Of a stretch of 64,000 nucleotides of DNA, positions 53,844 through 63,903 are shown piece by piece (the first letter of the stretch is position 1; each line of letters opens with the position of its first letter). The DNA is taken from NCBI RefSeq assembly GCF_000196255.1, contig NC_006371.1, positions 62,001 through 126,000 of the forward strand, in the 5' to 3' direction. Below the pieces are notes generated by a model. That model saw only the letters and a program-made list of their open reading frames with translations, was not told the DNA's origin and searched no databases. This DNA is from Photobacterium profundum SS9. GTDB taxonomy: Bacteria > Pseudomonadota > Gammaproteobacteria > Enterobacterales > Vibrionaceae. The translations under genes and the position numbers were made by a program.

Positions 53844-55409
53844 ATGTCTGCACTAGGTAATGAGTTTGATTGGTCTAAGCCTTACAACAAAGAATCAGAT
53901 GACAAACAGTCCTTTGAAACGTTTCCTGCAGATCAGCTTGACCGAGCCAAGTACGCTGAATTTCTTACTAACTACCTTGTTGAAGAAGGTAAGAATGGAG
54001 GTTACGTATTAAACCTCAATGCGCGGTGGGGTACAGGTAAAACATATTTTTTGAATCGATGGAAAGCTGATTTAGAAAAGCAATACCCTGTCGTTTATAT
54101 TGATGCTTGGAAGCAGGATTATTCGGATGACCCACTATTGACTGTTGTGGCGTCAATTATTTCTCAGCTAAGAAGATTGGCTGGCGATGATGCGGATAAA
54201 ATCGTGCTTAAAGCTGCAGAAAAAGCTATTCGACTATTTAAAGTAGCGGCACCTGCAATTACAAAAGGTTTAGTAAAAAAGGCTACAGGAGTGCAGTTCG
54301 ACGATATTGCAGCCACATGGCAAGATGATTCGAGTGATTCTCCAGCGCCAATGGGAGCTCTTGGCGTTGGTGATGCAGCTGGAAAGGTAGTCCAAGCGCT
54401 TATCGATGATCATAATGCTAAGTTACAAGGTGTCGATACGTTCAAAGAGTCTATGGCGCAATGGATTAAAGCCATTATTGGTAAACAGAGCTTAAATTAT
54501 CCTGCTTTTATTCTCATCGATGAATTAGATCGGTGTAGGCCATCTTATGCAGTGGAAATGCTTGAGGTAATAAAACATTTTTTCGATATGAAAGATGTGG
54601 TGTTTGTTGTAGCTACAGATACAGAACAGCTGCAACATGCAGTGAAAGCTGTATACGGTGTAGATTTTAATGCTGCTACGTATCTTGGAAGATTCTTTCG
54701 TCGTCGCTGCACCTTGCAAGAAATGCCGAGAAATAAGTTCATTGCACAGAAGGTAAATCAACAAAATATAAATATTGATGAACTTGCCCCATTTATTTGG
54801 CCTGATATTTCAGACGGTGTACACCGCTATACTGAAATATTGGCAAATACCGCAGATGCTTTTTATTTACCGTTGAGGGAGGTAGAGCAGCTAGTTGATA
54901 AGGTTTATTTGATAATGAAGAACCGGAATGGTAAAAAAATTAATCTTTATCATTTAGCATCATTTTTGATCATTCATGATAAATATTCGGATTTTTATCA
55001 TTGCTACTTCGGCGAAAGAAAACCGAAAGGCCCATCTTCATCAATATCTGATATTTCAACTATCATGCATTACATTGATGATGCAAATATTAACATTGAA
55101 GTTGAAATAGGTTTGACGCCAAGTCAACACTTCCCTAAAGGTCTAGTGACTAAAGGGAATGTCGGTTACAGTTTGGATTTTCATGATGGTTATTATAAAG
55201 TTCGTTTTGATAGTATCGTTCAAGCCCAAATAGAAGTGCTTAGGAATAGCCCGAATGCCAAGTATTATCATGATCAAATAGCTCAAAAACGATCAAGTCA
55301 AGGAAAGTTAATTGTTGGGGAGATAATGAAATATGAACTCGCATTATTGAAGCCTAGTTTATCTCAATATAAAGATTGGATTGAACTTGCAGCAACGTTT
55401 GATAATTAA
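53844..55409 (+). CDS. KAP-family P-loop NTPase
   Basis: A 521-residue STAND/KAP-type NTPase. Walker A is NARWGTGKTYF (Gly63-Thr67) and Walker B ILIDELDRCRPSYAVEML with Asp226; VFVVATDTEQLQHAVKAVYG follows as sensor region. KAP proteins are P-loop NTPases often found with mobile DNA and candidate anti-phage systems (for example PifA-like exclusion). No transmembrane insert is evident, so it is cytoplasmic. The C-terminal 150 residues are not recognisable. TGAGGAAA upstream supports 53844 rather than 53823. It is the largest cargo gene of the prophage remnant. Confidence 0.85.
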   Translation: MSALGNEFDWSKPYNKESDDKQSFETFPADQLDRAKYAEFLTNYLVEEGKNGGYVLNLNARWGTGKTYFLNRWKADLEKQYPVVYIDAWKQDYSDDPLLTVVASIISQLRRLAGDDADKIVLKAAEKAIRLFKVAAPAITKGLVKKATGVQFDDIAATWQDDSSDSPAPMGALGVGDAAGKVVQALIDDHNAKLQGVDTFKESMAQWIKAIIGKQSLNYPAFILIDELDRCRPSYAVEMLEVIKHFFDMKDVVFVVATDTEQLQHAVKAVYGVDFNAATYLGRFFRRRCTLQEMPRNKFIAQKVNQQNINIDELAPFIWPDISDGVHRYTEILANTADAFYLPLREVEQLVDKVYLIMKNRNGKKINLYHLASFLIIHDKYSDFYHCYFGERKPKGPSSSISDISTIMHYIDDANINIEVEIGLTPSQHFPKGLVTKGNVGYSLDFHDGYYKVRFDSIVQAQIEVLRNSPNAKYYHDQIAQKRSSQGKLIVGEIMKYELALLKPSLSQYKDWIELAATFDN

Positions 55410-55735
55410 TCCCGAACCTCTTCCAACCCACAACCCCCATACCATCCCTGTAATCACACATTAATCAGGGATGGTTTATGAACATTCTCACCCTAAAACG
55501 TCGCCACTTCGATCACGGCACCTACTCAACACTTCATATCCAAAATGGCGAACAGCTGTGCTGCATCGTCGAACGCCCATGGCTGAACAACCAGCCCAAC
55601 ATCTCTTGCGTGCCCAAAGGTAATTACAAACTCATCCCGCATCAAAGCCCGAAATTTGGCATCTGCTACGCCCTCGAAGCGCCGACGTTAGGTGTCACCC
55701 GTTATGGGCCAAGCCTACGTACTCACTGTTTATTC

Positions 55736-56328
55736 GTCACCTAAAAGGTTAAAACCACCGACTTTAGTCGGTCAGCTTCAGCTATGATATTTTACGGTCA
55801 TCGATGATGTTGGAGCATGATTATGGATTATAGATATGGAAGTCATACAGTCTTCAAAATTCAGTACCATTTCGTTTTTGTAACGAAGTATCGTTATCAA
55901 GTTTTGACTGGTGATGTTGGCTTGAAAGCTCGAGAGCTAATCAGGCAAACATGTCATGCTTTTGAGATTGATATTTTGAAGGGGGTAATCAGTAAAGATC
56001 ATGTTCACTTGTTAGTTTCTGCACCACCCAATATGGCACCTAGCGAAATAATGCGAAGGATTAAAGGCCGTACATCGGCTAAGTTGTTCGAGAGTTATCC
56101 TGATTTAAAGAAGAAATACTGGGGACGTCATTTTTGGGCTAGAGGCTACTTTTGTGTGACATCTGGTGACCTAACGGAAGAAATGATAAAGGAATACCTT
56201 GATCATCACTTTGAGCCCAAGGCTGAAGATAACTTCAGGACAGAAGGCTAACGAAAACGGGTCTTTGACCCGTATCCGGACTTTCAGTCCTTAATACTAA
56301 CCCACCTACTTTAGTAGGTGGTTGTTTA
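55736..56328 (+). mobile_element. IS200/IS605-family element (about 590 bp)
   Basis: Subterminal hairpins CCGACTTTAGTCGG (55757) and CCACCTACTTTAGTAGGTGG (56302-56321) flank a single tnpA, and there is no target duplication, as expected for this family. The exact ends are placed so that the DUF5675 frame is restored and may be off by a few bases. Confidence 0.8.
55823..56251 (+). CDS. tnpA: IS200 Y1 transposase TnpA
   Basis: A 142-residue single-tyrosine HUH transposase. The HUH motif is in KDHVHLLVSA near residue 60; the catalytic Tyr should lie in EEMIKEYLDHHFEP near the C-terminus. It moves single-stranded IS DNA by cut and paste at the replication fork. GGAG is 7 bases upstream of 55823 (MDYRYG). 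It is intact, and no tnpB accompanies it. Confidence 0.92.
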   Translation: MDYRYGSHTVFKIQYHFVFVTKYRYQVLTGDVGLKARELIRQTCHAFEIDILKGVISKDHVHLLVSAPPNMAPSEIMRRIKGRTSAKLFESYPDLKKKYWGRHFWARGYFCVTSGDLTEEMIKEYLDHHFEPKAEDNFRTEG

Positions 56329-56536
56329 GTTCACAAAGCCAACCGCGCTAATGAACTGCAAGGTTGCCTCGCACCAGGCACACATTTTGGCGTCAGTTAT
56401 GGCGAGTGGGCGGTGATGAACTCGACCGAGGCATTCAACAAAATGATGACTTTCTTAGGTGGCAAGGAATGGCAGCTGAAAATCATCAGTGCGTAGCCGC
56501 TGGGCACATTCTCTCAATAGTAGGAGTACCGCAGTA

Positions 56537-56797
56537 ATGGACCCATTCACTATTTTCGGACTAGCAAAAACACTGCTCTCTGCCGGGCCGACATTAATAA
56601 AAACCGTCGGTGGAATGTTTGGCGACAGTGCCAGCGAAACTGCGGTGCGAATGGCCAACAAAATTGAGCAGATCGACAAGTCCATAGCCCCGTTTGAAGT
56701 GAAGCAAAAGCACGTGGCTAACGAGCTGAATAAGCTATCGCCACAAGAGCTGGAACGCATGGGTAAGGTGCAAGTCGAGCTGAGCTGGCGGCGCTAA
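56537..56797 (+). CDS. Small phage-type protein
   Basis: An 86-residue protein, MDPFTIFGLAKTLLSAGPTL at the start, then helical and charged (MANKIEQIDKSIAPFEVKQK). AGGAG is 10 bases upstream. It is in the position where DUF5675 is followed by small lysis or structural genes in Mu-like phages, but I cannot name it. Its stop overlaps the open frame of the following tail fragment, where a deletion junction seems to lie. Confidence 0.55.
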   Translation: MDPFTIFGLAKTLLSAGPTLIKTVGGMFGDSASETAVRMANKIEQIDKSIAPFEVKQKHVANELNKLSPQELERMGKVQVELSWRR

Positions 56798-57629
56798 ATT
56801 TGTTGGCTGGCTAGCCCGTAAACCGTCTGGCGATACTATCGGTGCGGATCTGTATTACAACAACTTTGACCGCTGGATTTACAGTCATCGAGCCTCTTTT
56901 TCGACTAGCTCAATGTTGGCTGAATCGATATCACCAATGGCAACGCAGCTTAGATTGATTGACAGTAATTTGCTGGCCATCGAGTTACCCGCAGTATGTC
57001 AGCTGGATGGTGAATTAGTGGTGGTTAAAAGCATTGTTGATGGTGTGGCAGAGGTTGAGCGAGGTGTACTTGATACGATACCCGCCGAACACGCGGCAAT
57101 GATAGTAATAGCAGCCTTAGATGGTGACGCACTAGATACCGAATTCACCACGGGTGAACAAGTGAGTGTGCGAGGTTTAACCGTGACAGCGCGAGGGGCA
57201 TTACCAAAGGACGATGCGACTATTATTACCACAGAACTGGTAGGGCGCGCAGCAAAACCACTCTGCGTGACAAACGTAAAACTTAATGATGAACACTGGC
57301 CAGAGATCATCACTATGCCAGTTAACGTTACGTGGTCACACCGTAACAGAATCAGCCAGGTAACCGAGCCGCAGTATTTAACCAACTGGTATACCCCCGG
57401 AACCCCTGAGCCAGGCACTTCTACGTTGATGAAAATAACGGATGCTGATACCAGCGATGTACTGTTTGAAGGCGAGACGACAGAGACTGAATTATTATTG
57501 GATGAAACATTGATACCTGTAGAAACTCAGCGATTAACCATCACCCTAACCACTACCCGAGAGGGTAATGAGGCGATGCAGAGTTACTCACAGGTGCTTA
57601 CGGTTCAACACCCCCTTCAAACCGTTTAA
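56796..57629 (+). pseudogene. Phage tail protein, C-terminal fragment
   Basis: The frame is open from 56784, without a ribosome site, and reads FVGWLARKPSGDTIGADLYY, then STSSMLAESISPMATQLRLI, to the stop at 57629. An ATG at 56913 gives 238 residues but the preceding codons are clearly protein-like too, so the true gene is 5'-truncated. The text suggests the C-terminal part of a large phage tail-tip or host-specificity protein. The end of the prophage remnant is here. Confidence 0.55.
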
Positions 57630-57680
57630 ACAGCGTTTAAAGAGTTTAAGAATTCCATTTATTAAACACCCCTCATACTA

Positions 57681-57728
57681 AAACCGCCCAGAATGGCAAA
57701 AATAGGGATTTGTCATTTCTAGCGGTTT
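57681..57728. repeat. Inverted repeat at the end of the prophage block
   Basis: AAACCGC and GCGGTTT are the outer arms, with AGAATGGCAAA and TTTGTCATTCT-like inner arms. It follows the tail fragment by 50 bases and may be its terminator or part of the phage end. The rest of 57630-57888 shows no gene. Confidence 0.4.
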
Positions 57729-57897
57729 CATTTGCCACACCTCGCGGGCGGCTACAACAATTCAGTAAGCGTTTTACATTATTTCAATTTAATTTTGATA
57801 AATATTATAGTCATTATCATTGAAATAGTTATCTGTATGTTTTTAAATGCTTAAAAGTTCTTATCCACAAAAACAGTGGGTAACTATGGCTTGGGTA

Positions 57898-59257
57898 CTG
57901 ACGAATCCCCACGAAATTGATGAGTTTTCAATAAGAAGATAAGTGAGTTTTTTTAGGTGAAATGAAACTTTCATGGCTAATTGAGATCAGAACATTCACC
58001 ATAAACGTCAAATTTGCATAGCCATGAAAGCAACTGAAATTCTATACCAAGATCTTCGTTCATACTACCCTCAAATTCACTCCTCACGGTTAAAGACACT
58101 TTGTACTTTTATTGAGTCTGGGATTAAAGACCAAAGAGTATCAGTGACTTATCTAGGTCGAGGCTTAGAGTCAGGCTCTGTGACCACAAAAAAACATGAC
58201 ATTAAGCGAGCCGATCGCCTTATTGGTAATGCACACTTACACTGTGAGCGTCATGACTACTACGAGTATATGACCGAGCAATTAATTGGAAGAGAAAAGC
58301 ACCCTATTATTTTAATCGATTGGTCTCCAATTAATGGTCAGGAAATCTATCAACTCTTGAGGGCGAGCATTCCAATGCAAGGGAGAGGGTTAGTTTTATA
58401 TGAAAAAACATTCCATGAAAGTGAACTCAACACAGAAAAAGCCCACCAGAGTTTCTTAGATGAGTTAGAGCAAGTGCTGCCTGAAGGATGCCAGCCCGTC
58501 ATCACAACAGATGCTATCTATCGGTCACCTTGGTTTAAAGCCGTAGAGTTAAAAGGTTGGTATTGGATTGGCCGAGTACGAGGGCAAGTCTCACTATCTC
58601 AAGATAAGGAAACCTGGTACACAAGCTATCAATGGTTCAAGGCCGCGAAGGTAAACAAAGCTGAGCATCTTGGTGTACTTTACTACGGTAAGGTCGCTAA
58701 ATTTAAGTGTGAAGGCGTATTATTTAAGCGGAATAAAAAGGGGCGTAGTGCTAAAAAAAAGCGAGGTGGGGTTTCGCAAAGAACAACCGATAAAACGCAT
58801 GAAAAAGACGCTAATGAAGCATGGTTACTGGTTTTCAAGCTCCCTCCGAGATACAAAAATAACGCAAACATCGCGGTATCACTGTACCGTCAACGAATGC
58901 AGATAGAAGAGAATTTTAGAGATACTAAAAATGGCAAGCTGGGCATAAGTTTAGAATATGCAAATTCAAAATCAGTGGAAAGGTTTGACAATTTACTTCT
59001 TATTGCAGGGTTGATCTTATTTATCATCTGGTGCGTTGGAAGAGCCGCGGTAATGAAAAAAATTCATTATTCACTACAAGCTAATTCACTTAAATATCGG
59101 GCAGTATTATCCACGATTTACATTGGTCGAGAAGTTGTAAAAGACGGCAGATATACCATAACGATAGATGAATATGTTTACGTGCTAGCTCATTTATCAG
59201 AGCTAGCAGTTAGCATGGAGGATCTACTATGATGAATATTTTGTGGGGATCCCTCAG
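57898..59257 (+). mobile_element. IS10-like (IS4 family) element, copy 2, 1360 bp
   Basis: Ends CTGACGAATCCCCAC and GTGGGGATCCCTCAG, flanked by a 9-bp duplication GCTTGGGTA at 57889-57897 and 59258-59266. This is the same target sequence, in the same relative direction, as at copy 1. Here the right flank continues TATA, so the target was the end of a TATACCCAAG repeat or a chance match to it; no left half of the repeat is seen. Confidence 0.93.
58024..59232 (+). CDS. IS4-family (IS10-like) transposase, copy 2
   Basis: A 402-residue transposase, intact, differing from copy 1 at four positions (Ile28, His in GREKHPI, Lys in VFKLPP, Val in REVVKDG). The DDE residues and the YRQRMQIEENFRDTKNG signature are the same. 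Flanking 25 bases just before the ATG also match copy 1 nearly fully, as expected for the same IS. Confidence 0.95.
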   Translation: MKATEILYQDLRSYYPQIHSSRLKTLCTFIESGIKDQRVSVTYLGRGLESGSVTTKKHDIKRADRLIGNAHLHCERHDYYEYMTEQLIGREKHPIILIDWSPINGQEIYQLLRASIPMQGRGLVLYEKTFHESELNTEKAHQSFLDELEQVLPEGCQPVITTDAIYRSPWFKAVELKGWYWIGRVRGQVSLSQDKETWYTSYQWFKAAKVNKAEHLGVLYYGKVAKFKCEGVLFKRNKKGRSAKKKRGGVSQRTTDKTHEKDANEAWLLVFKLPPRYKNNANIAVSLYRQRMQIEENFRDTKNGKLGISLEYANSKSVERFDNLLLIAGLILFIIWCVGRAAVMKKIHYSLQANSLKYRAVLSTIYIGREVVKDGRYTITIDEYVYVLAHLSELAVSMEDLL

Positions 59258-59266
59258 GCTTGGGTA

Positions 59267-59596
59267 TATAACCATTGCCTCTAACAGTTAGTTTATCTTA
59301 ATCAGGTTATCGCTAGAGGCGGTTAATAATCTCGGACCAGTCTTTGTATGTCACATTTCTATTATGAATATTTACCCAGGAATGATTCGCTTTGCTTCTG
59401 TAAATACCACTTAGGGAGTGTTTCATTGTGGTGCTAACTGTAATGTTAAGACTAAATAGTGACGTTAAAAGTCAAGAAACTGACACTTATTGCGCTGAGT
59501 CACTATTACCTTAAATATCTGTGGGGTATTGTATTTTTATGCGGCGTCATTTGATAAATTATGCAGTTGTAATATACATTATCACTAAGGTTAATC
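59267..59596. other. Intergenic upstream of the chemoreceptor gene
   Basis: About 330 AT-rich bases between IS copy 2 and the chemoreceptor start. It should hold the chemoreceptor promoter. I see no repeat, RNA gene or ORF with a ribosome site. Confidence 0.4.
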
Positions 59597-61603
59597 ATGC
59601 CTAAGCCATTTCGCTCGATTACAATTCGAACGACAATATTATTAGTTTTTATCATTCCAACTTCTTTTTTATTATTCTTTATTGGAATGCAAATTGATGC
59701 TGCAAATAAGCAACTTGTTAATGCAGAGGTATCAAGTGAAACTATTGAGCTGTTTAACCTTTACGATGAAGTTGCTCATCAATTTGCGGTTGAGCGTGGT
59801 TTAACTGCGGGTGTTATCGCAGCTAAAGGGCAAGGTACGCAGCGTGATAAATTGAATAATCAACGTAACGTTGCTGATCAGGCTTACCGTAATTTAGTTG
59901 AATTTAAACCAGAAAGTCTCGATATGGTTTTAGTGCGTGATTTGTTGCGTGCTGTACAAAGTGAACTGGATAACCGTCAAAATATTCGTATGCAAGTGGA
60001 TCGTTTAGCCATTGTTGATTCCCCCTTTGCTTATTATTCAAATGTGAATACTTTATCGCTCGATAATCTATCTATGTTGCTAACACAAATTAGCAACCGT
60101 GATTTAAAACAAGAACTGCAAGGGCTGCTGTCTTTGCTTGTTGTTAAAGAGCAAGCGGGTAAAGCCCGTGGTGCATTAAACGGTGCTTTTGTCGGTAAGC
60201 GTTCTTCGTTAGACCAACATGCTCAAGTCAGTAGCTATATTGATGCTGAACGTTACGCTTTACGTCAAGCTAACATGTTATTGGAAGGTGATGCCAAACG
60301 CCGTATTAGCGAAGCAACACAAACCAATACTTGGCAGCAAGTGATGACGATTCAACAGCAATATTTATCACAGAAAAATACTTTGTCATCCATTCAAGGC
60401 CCGACAGCTTCTGTATGGTTTGGTTTAGCCACTCAACGAATTGGTTTAGTCAAAGGATTACGCGATAGTTTGACTGCTGATATTTTATTAAAAGCTCAAG
60501 CTAACCGAGACAATGCGCGTTTTGTTCGATTACTGTATATCTGCTTAAGTGTTTTGGTGATCTTGCCTTTAATTTTGCTAACTATGCAGTCAGTTATAAA
60601 GCTGCGCCGTCGTGTATCTGGCTTTACGCAAAAGCTGGATATTATGGCTAGAAACAAAGATCTCACTGTACGTTTATCTGATAAACAAAATGACGAATTA
60701 GGGGAAATTGCTCGTCATTTTGATGGTCTTGCTATTAGTTTGAGTGACACTTTAGCAAAGTCATTACGTGTTGCGAGTCAGACTCAACAGGAAATGGTGG
60801 CTATGGTCGCCTTGGTTGATAAAGCGCGCACGGTGAGTGAGCAGACCCATCAACGTTGTGACAGTATTGCTGCGGCGATGACTGAAATGGCGCAAACGAG
60901 TGATCAAGTTGCAGGCATTACGGGTGAAGCACAAACGAGCACTGATTTGGTGAAAACCAATGCGATGGCTTGTTATGATCATGGTGAACAATCTTTTGTT
61001 ACCACCACACGCTTACTTGATAGTGTTAATCAAACTTATGAGTGCATTGAAGGGCTAGAAAAGCAGATGGTCAATGTATCGCAGATCCTTGATACGATTA
61101 ATGCAATTTCTGAGCAGACGAACTTACTTGCGTTGAATGCTGCAATTGAAGCCGCCCGTGCTGGCGATCAAGGGCGTGGTTTTGCTGTTGTGGCAGATGA
61201 AGTGCGAACATTGGCACAGCGTAGTAAGCAATCAACAGAAGATATTCGACACTTGCTAGATGGTATTGGTGAGAATGCCAAAGTGTCATTTGTGAATATG
61301 CAGCAAAGCCGTGAAGCGAGTTATGAAACTCAAAGTGTTGTATCAGAAACGAAAACATTAATGGAAGCGTTGATTGGTACCGTAAATGACATTGCTGAGT
61401 TTAATACCAGCATTGCTACAGCGTCTGAGCAACAATCGCAAACAACAAACACTGTTGATGCCGATGTTGATAATTTATTAGAAATGGCGCAAAGCACTAA
61501 TCAAACGATTGTTAGCATTCATGCTGAAATGGATATTGTTCAACAACGTATGGCTGAATTAGTGCATGAAGTGAAGGCATTTACGTTGGATGTAGCCTCT
61601 TAG
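59597..61603 (+). CDS. Methyl-accepting chemotaxis protein with NIT sensor domain
   Basis: A 668-residue chemoreceptor. A first helix (about 11-31) and a second (about 312-333) enclose a helical periplasmic NIT domain, recognised by [20 protein letters not shown] near 58 and [17 protein letters not shown] near 197; NIT domains bind nitrate or nitrite in known cases. HAMP follows ([20 protein letters not shown]), then a signalling domain with the conserved hairpin [20 protein letters not shown] and [16 protein letters not shown]. It passes the signal to CheA/CheW. No methylation pentapeptide tail is seen. Ligand is inferred from the domain only. Confidence 0.93.
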   Translation: MPKPFRSITIRTTILLVFIIPTSFLLFFIGMQIDAANKQLVNAEVSSETIELFNLYDEVAHQFAVERGLTAGVIAAKGQGTQRDKLNNQRNVADQAYRNLVEFKPESLDMVLVRDLLRAVQSELDNRQNIRMQVDRLAIVDSPFAYYSNVNTLSLDNLSMLLTQISNRDLKQELQGLLSLLVVKEQAGKARGALNGAFVGKRSSLDQHAQVSSYIDAERYALRQANMLLEGDAKRRISEATQTNTWQQVMTIQQQYLSQKNTLSSIQGPTASVWFGLATQRIGLVKGLRDSLTADILLKAQANRDNARFVRLLYICLSVLVILPLILLTMQSVIKLRRRVSGFTQKLDIMARNKDLTVRLSDKQNDELGEIARHFDGLAISLSDTLAKSLRVASQTQQEMVAMVALVDKARTVSEQTHQRCDSIAAAMTEMAQTSDQVAGITGEAQTSTDLVKTNAMACYDHGEQSFVTTTRLLDSVNQTYECIEGLEKQMVNVSQILDTINAISEQTNLLALNAAIEAARAGDQGRGFAVVADEVRTLAQRSKQSTEDIRHLLDGIGENAKVSFVNMQQSREASYETQSVVSETKTLMEALIGTVNDIAEFNTSIATASEQQSQTTNTVDADVDNLLEMAQSTNQTIVSIHAEMDIVQQRMAELVHEVKAFTLDVAS

Positions 61604-61655
61604 TAAATTTGTTTTTAACGGATACTTTTTTCATAAAAAAGAGAACTCTTGGCTT

Positions 61656-61693
61656 AATGTCGTTCACTTAACGTGAGCGGCATTGTTTTTTTT
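61656..61693 (+). terminator. Chemoreceptor gene terminator
   Basis: ATGTCGTTCAC and GTGAGCGGCAT pair with two G-U pairs around TTAAC and are followed by TG and T8. It is a strong intrinsic terminator, 55 bases past the stop codon. Confidence 0.85.
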
Positions 61694-61788
61694 AGTGAGA
61701 TATCTATTTTGAGCACTTCCATACTCTAGGGTTTTGTTGAAATGCTGAGGTGGCTTTGTCCTTGGCATTATCGTTTGACATTAAAATC

Positions 61789-62670
61789 TTACACTGTCGA
61801 TTTCAATAGAGTCTTAAACGCTTCAATAAAATAAAGGTCCACATCTCTTAGTGATCTGTTTTTAGGCCAAATCGCATCGTATTGAATAAAAAATTCTGTT
61901 TTTGCGAACTCTGCATCTAGCTCTGTAACCCCTTCAGGAAGAGGCATATTGCCGCACATTAATAGCGACCAGCCTAAATTATTTCTCACCATATCAACCA
62001 CACCATGATAGCCCTGCGCAAACCATACATAAGGAGACATCCTCGATATCTCCATCATATTCGGTTGGTTTTGCAGCGAGCTTGATAATATTTGGGTTAC
62101 CATTGCTAATTGATCATTCGAAATATGACGTTTTCGTGCTAGCGGATGTCCCTTCCCCACAACTATTTTGGCATTGCTATGACCAATAGCCATGAATTCA
62201 TAAAAGCAACTTTGTCCTTCAAGAGTTTGGGATAAGGCGAGATCAATGGTTCCTTGTTTAACACCTTCAAAAATATCCTGCGAGCTTAAATTAACCACCG
62301 TTAATCGAAGGTGAGGCCATTTTTTTTGAAATTCTGGCAAAGAAGCGAGCACATGGTCAACGTTAATATCTTGATCTAACGCAAGTGTCAGATTAGCTGG
62401 CACACCCATTGAAAGCTGTAATGCATTATTACTAAAACGCTCTGCACTATCTACGACAACCTTTGCGCTATCGTAAAGATTCAACCCTTCAGCTGTAACT
62501 TCTGGATACTTTCCTTTTCTATCAAATAGCACAACACCCAGTTCATCCTCCAAGCGCGCAATGTTGCCACTGACAGTCGAAAGGTGCTTACCGAGCCCCC
62601 TCGCTGCTGCACTAAAAGATCCAGTGTCTGCTGCAGCGATAAAGCTTTTCAGTAACTCAAGCTTAATCAT
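61789..62670 (-). CDS. LysR-family transcription regulator
   Basis: A 293-residue LysR-type regulator: the HTH is in ELLKSFIAAADTGSFSAAAR and GLGKHLSTVSGNIARLEDEL, and the effector-binding domain starts near 90. It is divergent from the secreted C45-type hydrolase gene with a gap of about 100 bases, so it probably controls it and its own expression. KHLSTVSGNIARLE is a slightly atypical recognition helix (His-Leu in place of the usual Gln/Pro). Confidence 0.9.
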   Translation of the reverse strand: MIKLELLKSFIAAADTGSFSAAARGLGKHLSTVSGNIARLEDELGVVLFDRKGKYPEVTAEGLNLYDSAKVVVDSAERFSNNALQLSMGVPANLTLALDQDINVDHVLASLPEFQKKWPHLRLTVVNLSSQDIFEGVKQGTIDLALSQTLEGQSCFYEFMAIGHSNAKIVVGKGHPLARKRHISNDQLAMVTQILSSSLQNQPNMMEISRMSPYVWFAQGYHGVVDMVRNNLGWSLLMCGNMPLPEGVTELDAEFAKTEFFIQYDAIWPKNRSLRDVDLYFIEAFKTLLKSTV

Positions 62671-62772
62671 AAACCCTCTGCTATTACCATAGGAAACCTC
62701 TTAAATGATATTGAAAATATGGTCAATAATACATTCGTTCTCAATATTAACAGCAAGCTATTCGAGGTTATT

Positions 62773-63903
62773 ATGAAAAAGACCATTATTGCACTGACTT
62801 TAACCGCATCATTTTCAGTATTCGCAAATATACCTGTCGCAGGTGATGACTTACCTTTTTTTAATGCTGAACGAGAAGCCTTACAAAATGGCGCCATCAT
62901 CAAAGATATGAGCGGCCAAGATCAGGCTTCATTAGCACAATTCATGGCTAAACAACCTTTAGGCGAATTTTCTGAAGATGTTTTAAAAGCAGCTAGACAT
63001 GCCGTTGAGAACAATCGGAAAATTGCACCTGATTATGTTGCGATGATGGAGGCTTCAGCCAAGATCAGAGGTATTGATGTGGCTGAGCTTTTTGCTTCGG
63101 TATCGCAAGTTGATTATAGCGTGAATCAGGCAGTTAAAAGCAGCATGCAGGAAAAACAAGAAGTAGAAACCATTAAGGGGTGTACTTCTATTGCCTTTAA
63201 TAACGGCATTGCTGGTCAAACCAATGACTTAAGCTTAGCCACTAGCTTGACCGATCACACTACGGTCGTAAAAACGGATGACTCCATTTTCGTTGTTGCT
63301 GATGGAGCACATTTTCAAGGCATGGGTAAACATGTCGGCATTGTTATTAATTTTATGGGTGCCCCCGCAGGAATCGATGGTATTGACAACAAAAATTTAG
63401 TCACGGTGGACGCTATTTTTGCAGCGGCAACACAAGCTAAGAGTGTAGATATCTTTCTTAATACTATCAAAGATGTACGCACTATCATCCCATTCAATTT
63501 CACCGTTGCGGATGATAAAGGGAATCATGCGGCGATAGAAGTTACGGTCGAAAATGGTGTAAAAGCGATTCAATATTCTGAGCGTGGATCTGTTCATGCT
63601 AATCACAGTGCTGAATTTAAACAGGGTTTTCTTGCTGAACATTCAGCAATAGATGCCAATACTGCATTTTTTAGTACCTTTGCTCGTGAAGTTGCCGCAG
63701 AAAATTTCCTTGATTATTAGCCAGAACTAACCGTTGAGTCTATGCAGTGGTTATTTAGCCAGCGACCTATCAACATGACCAAATACAAAGGTAAAGACTT
63801 TGTCACTGTTGAAGCAATGATCTTCGATACCGTCGAAGGCTGTGCTTATGTGTCAGGTGATAATCCTAACTTCTCTGGGTATTCCAAGGTTTGTTTTAAG
63901 TAA
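62773..63903 (+). pseudogene. Secreted C45/penicillin-V-acylase-like amidohydrolase with internal amber codon
   Basis: A 376-codon gene. The signal peptide is MKKTIIALTLTASFSVFA; GCTSIAFNNGIAGQTND begins at residue 136, with Cys137 as the likely N-terminal nucleophile after autocleavage, as in acyl-CoA:6-APA acyltransferase (C45) and choloylglycine hydrolase relatives. They hydrolyse linear amide bonds. At codon 316 (63718) a TAG stops the frame, after which the same frame continues for 61 codons with natural text (PELTVESMQWLFSQRP to YSKVCFK) to a TAA at 63901. So it is a nonsense mutant, or the stop is read through. GAGG precedes the start at 62773. Confidence 0.8.

Larger units (their letters stand above)
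55478..56496 (+). pseudogene. DUF5675 phage protein, interrupted by IS200
   Basis: The first part (55478-55735) reads MNILTLKRRHFDHGTYSTLH and PWLNNQPNISCVPKGNYKLI, the second (56329-56496) HKANRANELQGCLAPGTHFG to GGKEWQLKIISA. Together they make a DUF5675 protein of about 140 residues, common in the lysis-tail interval of phages. An IS200-type element lies between the halves. Both halves are otherwise intact, so the insertion is recent. Confidence 0.75.
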
